From positions 496,001 to 560,000 of the forward strand of contig NZ_JBGGTQ010000002.1 of NCBI RefSeq assembly GCF_041320705.1: a stretch of DNA of 64,000 bases, given 5' to 3'. Shown piece by piece: positions 43,741 to 51,750 of this stretch. The first letter of the stretch is position 1, and the number at the start of each line of letters is the position of its first letter. The position numbers were made by a program, and so were the translations under genes. The notes beneath the pieces are model-generated. The model had not been told where the DNA came from. It worked only from the letters and a program-made list of their open reading frames with translations, and searched no databases. Source of the DNA: Kineococcus mangrovi. Lineage in GTDB: Bacteria > Actinomycetota > Actinomycetes > Actinomycetales > Kineococcaceae.

Positions 43741-44305
43741 GTGTCCGCGAGCACGACGGGGCAGATCTTCAGCTACCCGCCCAACCTGCTGCCGAGCACG
43801 CACCTGATGGAGAACCTGCGCAACGTCGTCACCAACATCGACCTGCTGGGAGCGGTGCTCAACTCGTTCATCGTCGCCGGGTCGCTCGCCGTCCTCGTCG
43901 TGCTGCTCGACTCCCTGGCCTCCTCCGCCGTCGCGAAGCACCGGTTCCCCCGGCCGCGACGTCCTCTTCGGGATCCTGCTCGTGACGTTCCTCGTCCCGG
44001 GAAACCTGTCCCTCGTGCCGAGCTTCGTGCTCATGTCGGAGCTGGGGTGGGTGGGCCAACTGCCGGCCCTCGTCGTCGCCGGCGCCGCCAACGCGTTCGG
44101 CACCTTCCTGCTCCGGCAGTTCGCGCAGGCGTCCATCCCGGACGAGCTCATCGAGTCCGCCACCCTCGACGGCGCGGGGTTCTTCCGCACCTGGTGGTCG
44201 ATCGTGATCCCGATGCTGCGCGGCGGCCGGGCGCTCATCGGGATCTTCCTCATCGGCTCGCGGCACTTCATCGCCGACATCGCCGCGGGGGCGCTCAAGG
44301 GCTGA
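43741..44305 (+). pseudogene. Broken MalG-type carbohydrate ABC permease
   Basis: Pieces of one permease lie in two frames. The first frame reads FSYPPNLLPSTHLMENLRNV through SSAVAKHRFP; a C run at 43947-43951 has one C too many, and the second frame continues GRDVLFGILLVTFLVPGNL to the EAA loop IPDELIESATLDGAG. After IPMLRGG the text jumps to a C-terminus, HFIADIAAGALKG, so roughly 80 residues of the last helices are deleted. The N-terminus is missing near the IS end at 43694. Not functional; probably cut when the IS or islet arrived. Confidence 0.85.
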
Positions 44306-44330
44306 TCCCACCGGAGGCGGCGGAGCGCAG

Positions 44331-44336
44331 TAGGGT
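44331..44336 (+). promoter_or_regulatory. -10 box of the PhzF-family gene
   Basis: TAGGGT lies 7 bases before the GTG at 44344. Confidence 0.45.
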
Positions 44337-44343
44337 CGCGCGG

Positions 44344-45171
44344 GTGGACGTCCTGCGTTACGCCGCCTTCACCGACGACCCCGCCGGCGGGAACCCCGCG
44401 GGGATCGTGCTCGACGCGACGGGAGCCTCGGCCGAGCAGATGCTCGCCGTGGCCGCCGAGGTGGGGTACGCCGAGACGGCGTTCGTCGTGGGACGGACCG
44501 ACGAGCGCCACCTGTCGATGCGCTACTTCTCCCCGCACGCGGAGGTCCCGTTCTGCGGGCACGCCACGGTCGCGACGGCCGTCGCCCTCGCGACGCGGCA
44601 CGGGGACGGGGAGTTCACGTTCGACACCCCGGCGGGCACGATCGCGCTGCGCGCCGCCGCGGGAAGGGCGTCGTTCACGAGCGTGGAGCCCTCCGTCGCC
44701 GACCTCACCGGCCCCCAGCTCGACGGGCTCCTCGACCTGTTCGGCCTCGCGCCCGACGACCTCGACCCCCGGTACCCGCCGCGGGTCGCGGCCGCGGGCA
44801 ACCGGCACCCCGTCCTCGTCCTCCACGACGCCGACCGCTTCGACGGGTTCACGTTCGACCCCGCCCGCGCGCGCCGGGTCCTCGACGACAACGGCTGGCC
44901 CGCGACCCTGACGGTGGCGCTGGCCCGCGACACCCTGGTCTTCGAGGTGCGCAACGTCTTCCCCGTCGGCGGCATCACCGAGGACCCGGCGACGGGGTCG
45001 GCGGCCGCCGGGCTCTGCGGTTACCTGCGGGAACTGGGGCTGGTGGACCCGCCCGCCCGCGTGACCATCCACCAGGGGCGGCACGTCGGCCGGCCCGGGC
45101 TGATCACGGTCGACGTGCCGCCCGGCGGGGGTGTCGTCGTCAGCGGTGCAGCCGTGCCGATGCCCGCGTGA
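44344..45171 (+). CDS. PhzF-family isomerase/epimerase-like protein
   Basis: 275 residues, full length. DPAGGNPAGIVL near the start, the catalytic-Glu region VGYAETAFV, MRYFSPHAEVPFCGHATVAT and ITEDPATGSAAAGLCGYL are diagnostic of PhzF folds, a diaminopimelate-epimerase-like architecture. Only true PhzF makes phenazines, and no phenazine gene is here, so the substrate is unknown. A much longer in-frame extension upstream covers the broken permease and is not used. Confidence 0.92.
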   Translation: MDVLRYAAFTDDPAGGNPAGIVLDATGASAEQMLAVAAEVGYAETAFVVGRTDERHLSMRYFSPHAEVPFCGHATVATAVALATRHGDGEFTFDTPAGTIALRAAAGRASFTSVEPSVADLTGPQLDGLLDLFGLAPDDLDPRYPPRVAAAGNRHPVLVLHDADRFDGFTFDPARARRVLDDNGWPATLTVALARDTLVFEVRNVFPVGGITEDPATGSAAAGLCGYLRELGLVDPPARVTIHQGRHVGRPGLITVDVPPGGGVVVSGAAVPMPA

Positions 45172-45290
45172 GGCTGCGCCGGTCCGCGCGCGCCCTCGTC
45201 GTCACCACCGCACCCGCCGACCTCGCCGCCCTGGTGCCGAGGGCGTCGCGGCTGCCCGCCGGGGCGCCGCCGCTGGTCGTCGGTCCGTGA
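45168..45290 (+). CDS. Possible 40-residue ORF after the PhzF-family gene
   Basis: A GTGA overlap with the PhzF stop opens a frame of 40 codons (VRLRRSARALVVTTAPADLA and so on) ending at TGA 45288-45290. It has no similarity I recognise and is Ala/Leu/Pro/Arg-rich like random high-GC sequence. Listed only because the overlap is the operon style here. Confidence 0.2.
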   Translation: MRLRRSARALVVTTAPADLAALVPRASRLPAGAPPLVVGP

Positions 45291-45300
45291 CCGCCGGACC

Positions 45301-45738
45301 TCACGGTGGCGTCGGGTCGGACCCGTCCTCACGTGGCCGCCCCCTGCTGAGGTGCACGAGCCCGGCCTCCGTCGGCCTGAACCCGCAGGCGTCCCGGTAG
45401 AAGGACGTCAGCTCCGGCAGGAAGTCGACGTGCAGCCACTCGCACCCCGCCGCAGTCGCCTCCCGCACCGCGCGCTGCACGAGCGCCGTGCCGATCCCCC
45501 GCCGCTGGTGGGAGGGGCGGGTCCCGGTGTCCAGCAGGAACGCGTGGTCGCCGCCGTCCCACGCGACGTTGACGAACCCGACGAGCAGGTCGTCGTGGGC
45601 CGTGACCCAGCCCAGCGAGTGCTCGCGCACGCGGGGCCACCACCCCGGTGCGGGGCGTCCGCCGTGCGAGGCGACGAGGTCGAGCAGGTCGGCGTCGGTG
45701 AGGGCACCGCGCCAGCGGTACGTCGGGGTCCCGGGCAC
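45301..45738 (-). CDS. GNAT-family N-acetyltransferase
   Basis: 145 residues. The acetyl-CoA loop RPSHQRRGIGTALVQRAVRE (motif A, Q/RxxGxG/A) and FLPELTSFYRDACGFRPTEA near the end identify the fold. YRWRGALTDADLLDLV at the N-terminus fits a small cytosolic acetyltransferase. GTG start with CACGCT 6 bases before it. Substrate unknown. Convergent with the PhzF gene. Confidence 0.88.
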   Translation of the reverse strand: MPGTPTYRWRGALTDADLLDLVASHGGRPAPGWWPRVREHSLGWVTAHDDLLVGFVNVAWDGGDHAFLLDTGTRPSHQRRGIGTALVQRAVREATAAGCEWLHVDFLPELTSFYRDACGFRPTEAGLVHLSRGRPREDGSDPTPP

Positions 45739-45794
45739 GCAGCCAGCGTGCGCGCCGGCACGGGCGAGGTCGAGCGGTTTCCCACCCGAGGGGG

Positions 45795-47423
45795 TCAGCC
45801 GGCGCGCACCTGGTTGCGGCCGCCCGCCTTCGCGGCGTAGAGGCGGGCGTCGGCGGCCGACAGCAGCGACGTCTTGTCGCCCCCGTCGGCGAGGACGGCC
45901 ACGCCGGCGCTGACGGTGATGCCCCGGCCCGGGGTGGCACCGGACCAGTCGAACCCGGCGACCGTACGCCGCACCCGCTCGGCGAGCTCGGCGGCGGCAC
46001 CGTCCGCGCCGCCGGTGAGGACGACGAGGAACTCCTCACCGCCCAGCCGCGCGGCGAAGGCCGTGCCCGAGGGGCTGTCGGCCGCGGACCGCTCGAGGAT
46101 GCCGGCGGTCAGGCGCAGCACCTCGTCCCCGGCCTCGTGGGAGAACGTGTCGTTGACGGACTTGAAGTGGTCGAGGTCGAACAGGACCGCGCTCACCGCC
46201 GGGCCGCCGTGGCGGGACTCCTCCACCAGCGCGGGCAGCTTCTCGTCGACGAAGAGTCGGTTGCGCAGACCGGTCAGCGCGTCGCGCCGGGCCTCCTCGC
46301 GGTACCGGGCCGCCTCGGCGCGGGCGACGTCCGTCTCGAACACCGCCTGCCGGGCCCGGGCCTGCGCCTCCCGTTGCTCGGACAGCAGTTCCCGGTCGGC
46401 GGCGTAGAACTCCTTGTGCGTCTCGAAGGCGGCGCGGTGGTCCCCCAGCGCCGCGTGCACCTCGGCCTGCTCGGCCAGGAGTTGCGCGCGGACCGTGCGG
46501 AAACCCGCTCCGGTGCAGGCCGAGCGGGCCTGGGTCAGCACCTCGGCGGCGGCCGCCGGGTCGCCCTTGGACCGCAGCACGATCGCCAGGGTCAGCAGGT
46601 AGACCGGTTCGTCGTCGGCGTTCTTGGCGTCCATCGCGGCGCTCGTGGCGACGGCCGCGCGGGCCGAGGCCTCCGCGGCGTCCAGCTCCCCGCACAGCAG
46701 CTGGACCCGGGCGACGGTGTCGAGCGTGTTCGAGTTCAGGGCCATCCCGTACTGCGCGCTGAGCCGGTGCAGCAGTTCGAGCTCACGGCGGGCCCCGTCG
46801 GCGTCGCCGCGTTCGAGCTCGGAGTAGGCGCGGTTGTTGACGATGCGCAGGTGCAGCTGCCCGTCGCCGACGGCGAGCTCCTCGGCCCGCGAGTACCAGG
46901 TCCGCGCGTCCTCGACCCCTCCCATCTCGTCGAGGAGGTCCGCGACCGTCAGCAGGACCCGGATCTGCAGGCGCTGCGACACCCCCTCGGAGAACGCCGC
47001 GACGGCGTCGAGGGCGTGTTCGAGGGCCGTCGGGCGGTCACCGAGGTCGCGCAGGACCCGGCACAGCACCCAGGAGGCGCGGACGGTGACCTCGGCGCCG
47101 CGGACGGCGGCGTCGTGCTCGGTGAGCAACCGCGTCACGATGTCGGCCGCCGTCGGCGAGTCGCCCGCGCGCTGGACGGCCTCCGCCTCCCCGACGCGGG
47201 CGAGCGCGAGGCTGGACACGTCCCCCAGCTGCGCAGCGCGGGCGGCGATGTCCCGGGCGTGCGCGGCCGCCTGGTCCGGGTCGCGGCCGACCAGGTCGTC
47301 CAGGTCGTCCAGGTCGGCGCGGACCGCGCTGAGCGCCGCCTCCCGGGACGTCCCCGCCGCAGCGGGTTCGGCGGCTGCGGGATCGACGGCAGCGTCGAGC
47401 GTCAGGTCACCCGGCACCGCCAC
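45795..47423 (-). CDS. TPR-repeat diguanylate cyclase
   Basis: 542 residues, cytosolic. The N-terminal two thirds are TPR-like helical repeats (about 60-350), with a coiled-coil connector (about 340-380). The GGDEF domain starts at DALTGLRNRLFVDE and carries GGEEF in AARLGGEEFLVVL, an accepted active variant. No EAL domain and no obvious RxxD site. Of several adjacent GTG codons I chose 47423, 6 bases after GGAGG. The architecture suggests control by a protein partner bound to the TPR region. Confidence 0.9.
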   Translation of the reverse strand: MAVPGDLTLDAAVDPAAAEPAAAGTSREAALSAVRADLDDLDDLVGRDPDQAAAHARDIAARAAQLGDVSSLALARVGEAEAVQRAGDSPTAADIVTRLLTEHDAAVRGAEVTVRASWVLCRVLRDLGDRPTALEHALDAVAAFSEGVSQRLQIRVLLTVADLLDEMGGVEDARTWYSRAEELAVGDGQLHLRIVNNRAYSELERGDADGARRELELLHRLSAQYGMALNSNTLDTVARVQLLCGELDAAEASARAAVATSAAMDAKNADDEPVYLLTLAIVLRSKGDPAAAAEVLTQARSACTGAGFRTVRAQLLAEQAEVHAALGDHRAAFETHKEFYAADRELLSEQREAQARARQAVFETDVARAEAARYREEARRDALTGLRNRLFVDEKLPALVEESRHGGPAVSAVLFDLDHFKSVNDTFSHEAGDEVLRLTAGILERSAADSPSGTAFAARLGGEEFLVVLTGGADGAAAELAERVRRTVAGFDWSGATPGRGITVSAGVAVLADGGDKTSLLSAADARLYAAKAGGRNQVRAG

Positions 47424-47523
47424 CACCGCCCTCCACGCCCGCGTCCCGGACGGGACCTCTCGGGGGTGTCGGCACGCCGGGGGCCCGGCTTGACCTCCCG
47501 GGACGATCTCGCGCCGGCGGGCC

Positions 47524-48936
47524 TCAGCCCGTGACGAGCCGCAGGCGACGGGCCTGGTCGGAGACGAACTTCCGCTCGGGGTCCACCGCGTCGCGCACCC
47601 GGCGCCAGGCCGGCAGCTCGGGGTACATGCGGGCGAACCGGTCCGCGGTCGTGCGCGAGTCCTTGGCCAGGTACAGCCGGCCACCGGCGTCCAGGACCAT
47701 CTCGTCGAGCAGGTCGCAGAGCTGGTCCAGGCCCTTCTTCACGGGCAGGTCGACCGCGAGGGTGTAGCCGCGCTGGGGGAAGGACAGCGGCGCGTCGTTG
47801 CCGTCGCCGAAGCGCTTGAGGACGTTCAGCGCCGAGATGTGGCCGGAGTCGACGATGGCCTCCATGCTCGCGCGCAGCAGGTCGGCCCGCTCGAACGGGA
47901 CGACGAACTGGTACTGCAGGAAACCCCGCGGACCGTAGGCGCGGTTCCAGTCCGCGAACAGGTCCAGCAGGTGGTAGAACTGCGTGATGTTCTGCACCAC
48001 ACCGGACTTGGTCTTGGACTTGCGGTAGTAGACCTCGTTCAGCGCCTTGGCCGTCAGGGTGTTGAGCATGCCGGGCGGGAAGACGTCCGGGAACGTCGCG
48101 AGCTGGGGCGCGTCGAACTTCAGCGGGTCCTTGCGCAGCTCCGGCGGCAGGTCGGACAGCTTCGCCGAGGAGCCCCGCAGCAGGAACCCCCGCCCCATGT
48201 GCTGGCCCTTGGTCACCGAGTCGAACCACGTCTTGGAGTACGTGTAGTTCTCGTCGTTGTGCTGCAGGCGTTCGAGCATGTCGTCGAAGTCGGTGGCCTG
48301 CTCGACGTCGGCGATGAAGTACGAGGTCTCCACGCGGTCCAGCCGGATCTTCGCGCGCAGGACGATGCCCGTCAGGCCCATGCCCGCGGTGGTCGCGAGG
48401 AACAACTCGCGTTCCGGGCCGTCGGGCGTGAGCGTGCGGATCTGCCCGTCGGCCGTCAGCAGGTCCATGGACAGCACGTGCCGGGTGAAGGTGCCCTGGG
48501 TGTGGTGGTTGCCACCGTGGATGTCGGCGCCGATGGCGCCGCCGACGGTGACCTGGCGCGTGCCGGGCAGGACGGGCACCCACAACCCGTGCGGGACGAC
48601 GGCCCGCAGCAGCTTGTCCAGGGAGCAGCCGGCGTCCACGTCGGCGACGGCCGCGTCGACGTCGACGTCGTGGATGCGGTCCAGCGCCGACGTGTCGACG
48701 ACGAGACCGCCGGCGTTCTGCGCCGGGTCCCCGTAGGACCGGCCCAGGCCGCGGGCGATGACCCCGCGCGGCCCGGCGGTGCGGACGGCCTCGGCGATGA
48801 CGTCGAGGTCGGCGGTGTGCAGGACGGTCGCCGTCGTGGGGGCCGTGCGGCCCCAGCCGGTGAGGCGTTCGGTCCGGCGCTCGGCGGACGGCGACGCGGA
48901 ACGGGACGCGGGCTTCAGGCCGGGGATGCTCACCAC
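47524..48936 (-). CDS. dprE1: DprE1-like decaprenylphosphoryl-ribose 2'-oxidase
   Basis: 470 residues, very close to mycobacterial DprE1. Shared segments are [88 protein letters not shown] and [11 protein letters not shown] with the active-site Lys. The flavoprotein oxidises decaprenylphosphoryl-ribose on the way to arabinose donors for wall arabinan; no DprE2 is adjacent. The residue aligned with the benzothiazinone-target Cys387 is Ala394 ([10 protein letters not shown]). GTG at 48936 with a -10 box 7 bases upstream. Confidence 0.92.
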   Translation of the reverse strand: MVSIPGLKPASRSASPSAERRTERLTGWGRTAPTTATVLHTADLDVIAEAVRTAGPRGVIARGLGRSYGDPAQNAGGLVVDTSALDRIHDVDVDAAVADVDAGCSLDKLLRAVVPHGLWVPVLPGTRQVTVGGAIGADIHGGNHHTQGTFTRHVLSMDLLTADGQIRTLTPDGPERELFLATTAGMGLTGIVLRAKIRLDRVETSYFIADVEQATDFDDMLERLQHNDENYTYSKTWFDSVTKGQHMGRGFLLRGSSAKLSDLPPELRKDPLKFDAPQLATFPDVFPPGMLNTLTAKALNEVYYRKSKTKSGVVQNITQFYHLLDLFADWNRAYGPRGFLQYQFVVPFERADLLRASMEAIVDSGHISALNVLKRFGDGNDAPLSFPQRGYTLAVDLPVKKGLDQLCDLLDEMVLDAGGRLYLAKDSRTTADRFARMYPELPAWRRVRDAVDPERKFVSDQARRLRLVTG

Positions 48937-48943
48937 GGGGGCG

Positions 48944-48949
48944 AGCCTA
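48944..48949 (-). promoter_or_regulatory. -10 box of the DprE1-like gene
   Basis: TAGGCT on the minus strand, 7 bases before the GTG at 48936. Confidence 0.5.
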
Positions 48950-49124
48950 ACCGCCGGCCCCGACGAGCCCTCTCGTCCCGGCCGCAGGCTCGGGGAGCCG
49001 GTCCGCGCTCCCCGCCCGAGGCCACGCGGTGATCGACGGGGGCGGCAGGGACGAGCACGACGCCGCCGGGCGGGCGGCGCCGTGCCTGAGCGGACCGAGG
49101 CGCCCCGCGACGCGCGCCAGGTGG

Positions 49125-49130
49125 CAGACT
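49125..49130 (+). promoter_or_regulatory. -10 box of deoC
   Basis: CAGACT lies 8 bases before the GTG at 49139; supports that start over the GTG at 49121. Confidence 0.4.
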
Positions 49131-49138
49131 CGGCGACC

Positions 49139-49801
49139 GTGAGCCCGCGCACCCGCACCGACGTCGCCCACCTCGTCGACCACACCCTCCTCAAGCCGGA
49201 GGCGACCCCCGCCGACGCCGCCGCCCTCGTCGCCGAGGCCCGCGAGCTCGGTGTCCTCGCCGTGTGCGTGTCCCCCACGATGCTGCCGCTGGCCGACACC
49301 GGTGACCTCGTCGTCGCGACCGTGTGCGGGTTCCCGTCGGGCAAGCACACCAGCGCCGTGAAGGCGGCCGAGGCCGCCGCCGCCGTGCAGGCCGGTGCCG
49401 ACGAGGTGGACGTGGTCATCGACGTCGGCGCGGCCCTGGCCGGGGACGTGGACGCCGTGCGCGACGACGTCGCGGCCGTGCGGACCGCCGCGCCCGCCCC
49501 GACGGTGCTCAAGGTCATCGTCGAGTCCGCGGCCCTGCCCGACGACGTCCTCACCGCGGTCTGCCGGGCGGCCGAGGACGCGGGCGCGGACTTCGTCAAG
49601 ACGTCCACGGGTTTCCACCCGACCGGCGGGGCGACGGTGCACGCCGTCGAGGTCATGCACGCCGCGGTCGGCGGGCGGCTGGGCATCAAGGCCAGCGGCG
49701 GGATCCGGACGACCGAACTGGCGCTGGCGCTGCTGGACGCCGGGGCGACCCGGCTCGGGCTGTCCGGGTCGGCGGCCGTCCTGGCGGGCCTGACCGACTG
49801 A
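49139..49801 (+). CDS. deoC: Deoxyribose-phosphate aldolase
   Basis: 220 residues. [14 protein letters not shown] at the start, [18 protein letters not shown], the [12 protein letters not shown] segment, the Schiff-base Lys in DFVKTSTGF and IKASGGIRT near the end are all DeoC hallmarks. It splits 2-deoxyribose 5-phosphate to glyceraldehyde 3-phosphate and acetaldehyde. GTG start chosen by the -10 box; a GTG six codons upstream is possible. The NagD-like phosphatase follows after 55 bases. Confidence 0.95.
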   Translation: MSPRTRTDVAHLVDHTLLKPEATPADAAALVAEARELGVLAVCVSPTMLPLADTGDLVVATVCGFPSGKHTSAVKAAEAAAAVQAGADEVDVVIDVGAALAGDVDAVRDDVAAVRTAAPAPTVLKVIVESAALPDDVLTAVCRAAEDAGADFVKTSTGFHPTGGATVHAVEVMHAAVGGRLGIKASGGIRTTELALALLDAGATRLGLSGSAAVLAGLTD

Positions 49802-49856
49802 GCACGACCACGGGCACGGCGACGGGATCGAGGGTGGACGCGTGGAGGGCAACGAG

Positions 49857-50636
49857 ATGAGCGACGCGAACGGCATCGAGTGCTGGCTGACCGACATGGA
49901 CGGCGTCCTCGTCCACGAAGACCACGCGCTGCCCGGTGCGGCCGAGTTCCTGCAGCGGCTGGCCGACGCCAGCCGCCGGTTCCTCGTGCTGACCAACAAC
50001 TCGATCTTCACCCCGCGCGACCTCTCGGCCCGGTTGTCGCGCAGCGGCATCGAGGTCCCCGAGCAGAACATCTGGACGTCGGCGCTCGCGACGGCCGACT
50101 TCCTGGCCCGGCAGATGCCGGGGGGCTCGGCGTACGTCATCGGTGAGTCGGGTCTGACGACCGCCCTCTACGAGGCGGGCTACACGATGACGGACACCGA
50201 CCCCGACTACGTCGTCCTCGGGGAGACCCGCACGTACTCGTTCGAGGCCATCACCAAGGCGATCCGCCTCGTCGAGGCCGGTGCCCGGTTCATCGCCACG
50301 AACCCCGACGCCACCGGCCCCTCCAAGGAGGGGTCGCTGCCGGCGACGGGGTCCGTGGCGGCGCTCATCACGCGGGCCACCGGGGCCGAGCCGTACTTCG
50401 TCGGCAAACCCAACCCCATGATGTTCCGCTCGGCGATGAACCGGATCGAGGCGCACTCGGAGACGACCGCGATGATCGGGGACCGGATGGACACCGACGT
50501 CGTCGCGGGGATCGAGGCCGGGTTGCGGACGTTCCTCGTCCTCACCGGGTCCACCAGGCGCGACCAGGTCCGCCGGTTCCCGTTCCAGCCGTTCCAGGTC
50601 GTCGACGGGATCGGCGACCTCGTCGACCTGGTCTGA
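49857..50636 (+). CDS. HAD-superfamily IIA phosphatase (NagD-like)
   Basis: 259 residues. Motif I WLTDMDGVLVHED, motif II FLVLTNNSIF, motif III Lys in VGKPNPMMF and motif IV MIGDRMDTDVVAGIEAG with the C2A cap between, as in NagD/UMP phosphatases (about 250 residues). ATG at 49857 preferred, 8 bases after GGAGGG; a GTG at 49842 is in frame. It may act on nucleoside or sugar monophosphates, consistent with deoC upstream. Confidence 0.92.
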   Translation: MSDANGIECWLTDMDGVLVHEDHALPGAAEFLQRLADASRRFLVLTNNSIFTPRDLSARLSRSGIEVPEQNIWTSALATADFLARQMPGGSAYVIGESGLTTALYEAGYTMTDTDPDYVVLGETRTYSFEAITKAIRLVEAGARFIATNPDATGPSKEGSLPATGSVAALITRATGAEPYFVGKPNPMMFRSAMNRIEAHSETTAMIGDRMDTDVVAGIEAGLRTFLVLTGSTRRDQVRRFPFQPFQVVDGIGDLVDLV

Positions 50637-50651
50637 GCCCCGGGTCAGACC
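50630..50651. terminator. Small hairpin spanning two convergent stop codons
   Basis: GGTCTGA (50630-50636) and TCAGACC (50645-50651), loop 8. Each stem arm contains one stop codon of the convergent NagD-like and TPR genes. Confidence 0.35.
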
Positions 50652-50971
50652 TCCGCGCCGAGGACGTGCGCCATCACGCGGTGGCCGCGGGCCTCGTCGT
50701 GCCGGCTCTGCCGTTCCAGGGCGCGCGAGAGCAGCAGGTGCGCGAAGGCGTCGGACGGGGTGCGGCGCACCAGGTCCCGCGCCTGCTCCTCCGCCTTGGT
50801 CAGCATCGCGGCACCGAAGTAGCTGCGGGCGAGCAGTTCGCGCAGGGAGCGGTCGTCGGGGTGACGGCGGACCAGGGGTTCCAGCGACCGGACGGCGTCG
50901 GTGAACCGGCGCTCGTCGAAGGCGTCGCGGGCCATCTCGAAGCTCAGCAGGTCGATGTTCACGGGTTCCAC
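50645..50971 (-). CDS. Small tetratricopeptide-repeat protein
   Basis: 108 residues made of about three TPR units: FDERRFTDAVRSLEPLVRRH, SLRELLARSYFGAAMLTKAE and DAFAHLLLSRALERQSRHDE. No signal or membrane helix. Probable adaptor. GTG at 50971, or the GTG three codons later at 50962; the start region forms an 8-bp hairpin. The zinc-metallopeptidase gene is 31 bases upstream on the same strand. Confidence 0.8.
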   Translation of the reverse strand: MEPVNIDLLSFEMARDAFDERRFTDAVRSLEPLVRRHPDDRSLRELLARSYFGAAMLTKAEEQARDLVRRTPSDAFAHLLLSRALERQSRHDEARGHRVMAHVLGAEV

Positions 50972-50979
50972 AACCCGTG
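50960..50979. repeat. 8-bp hairpin around the TPR start codon
   Basis: CACGGGTT (50960-50967), CCAC, AACCCGTG (50972-50979), perfect. The loop is the first GTG start codon of the TPR gene, so it could limit initiation or end the upstream transcript. Confidence 0.5.
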
Positions 50980-51002
50980 CGCCGGACCCCTGATTCCGCG
51001 GG

Positions 51003-51359
51003 TCAGGCCCAGCCCAGCTCGTGCAGGCGGGCGTCGTCGATCCCGAAGTGGTGCGCGATCTCGTGGACCACGGTGATCCCGACCTCGGCCACCACCTCCT
51101 CGCGGTCGCGGGCGATCGCCAGCGTCGGCCGGCGGAAGACCGTGATGCGGTCGGGCAGGGCGCCCGCGGCCCACCACCCGTCGCGCTCGGTCAGCGGGGT
51201 TCCCTCGTACAGCCCGAGGAGGTCCTGCGCGAAACCCTCCGGCGGGTCGTCCTCGACGAGGACGACGACGTTGTCCATCGCCCGGGCCAGGGCGTCGGGG
51301 ATGCGGTCGAGCGCGTCCGCGACGGCCTCCTCGAACTCCTCGCGCGAGAGCTCCACCAC
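51003..51359 (-). CDS. PF06262-type zinc metallopeptidase (minimal zincin)
   Basis: 118 residues. The active-site motif is VVHEIAHHFGIDDARLHELG: HExxH with a third ligand further on, the minimal zincin pattern. SREEFEEAVADALDRIPDAL at the N-terminus and EGTPLTERD are typical. Function in the cell unknown. Two adjacent GTGs (51359, 51356) can start it, 5 bases after the small upstream ORF. Confidence 0.9.
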   Translation of the reverse strand: MVELSREEFEEAVADALDRIPDALARAMDNVVVLVEDDPPEGFAQDLLGLYEGTPLTERDGWWAAGALPDRITVFRRPTLAIARDREEVVAEVGITVVHEIAHHFGIDDARLHELGWA

Positions 51360-51364
51360 GGCGC

Positions 51365-51577
51365 TCAGCCGCCGACGAGGACGCGTCGGCCGTCGAGCTC
51401 GCGCACCGCGGCCCGGCCCGGCCGCTCGACGGGGACCGCGTCCACCCCCGGGACCGCGCCGGCGGGCGCCGCCCCGGTGCGCAGGCGCACGAGGGCGGGG
51501 TCGGGGGCGGAGCGCGGGTGCGCGACGACGGCCACCCGGTACCGGGGGTGCCTCACCGGCCGTCGCACGTCGCTCAC
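51365..51577 (-). CDS. Small hypothetical protein upstream of the zincin
   Basis: 70 residues, Arg/Val/Pro-rich (HPRYRVAVVAHPRSAPDPAL), no recognised domain. GTG with GAGG just before it, and only 5 bases separate its stop from the metallopeptidase start, so an operon is plausible. The composition could also be that of a chance frame. Confidence 0.4.
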   Translation of the reverse strand: MSDVRRPVRHPRYRVAVVAHPRSAPDPALVRLRTGAAPAGAVPGVDAVPVERPGRAAVRELDGRRVLVGG

Positions 51578-51737
51578 ACCTCGATCCCGGGGGGACGACC
51601 TCCAGCTGTCGAGCACGACGTCTCAGCTCCTCCTCGGGTCGGCGGCACGGGGTCCACCGGGGGAACGACCCGGGGCCCGGTCCGGTTCTCCGGTCGTGCG
51701 CGCCCGCCGGACGGACGGAGGGGGGCGGCATCCGTGG

Positions 51738-51743
51738 CAGGAT
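51738..51743 (+). promoter_or_regulatory. -10 box of the reductase/HAD fusion gene
   Basis: CAGGAT within CCGTGGCAGGAT (51732-51743), 7 bases before the GTG. The same 12-mer precedes the acyltransferase leader at 54094-54105. Confidence 0.5.
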
Positions 51744-51750
51744 CCTCCGC

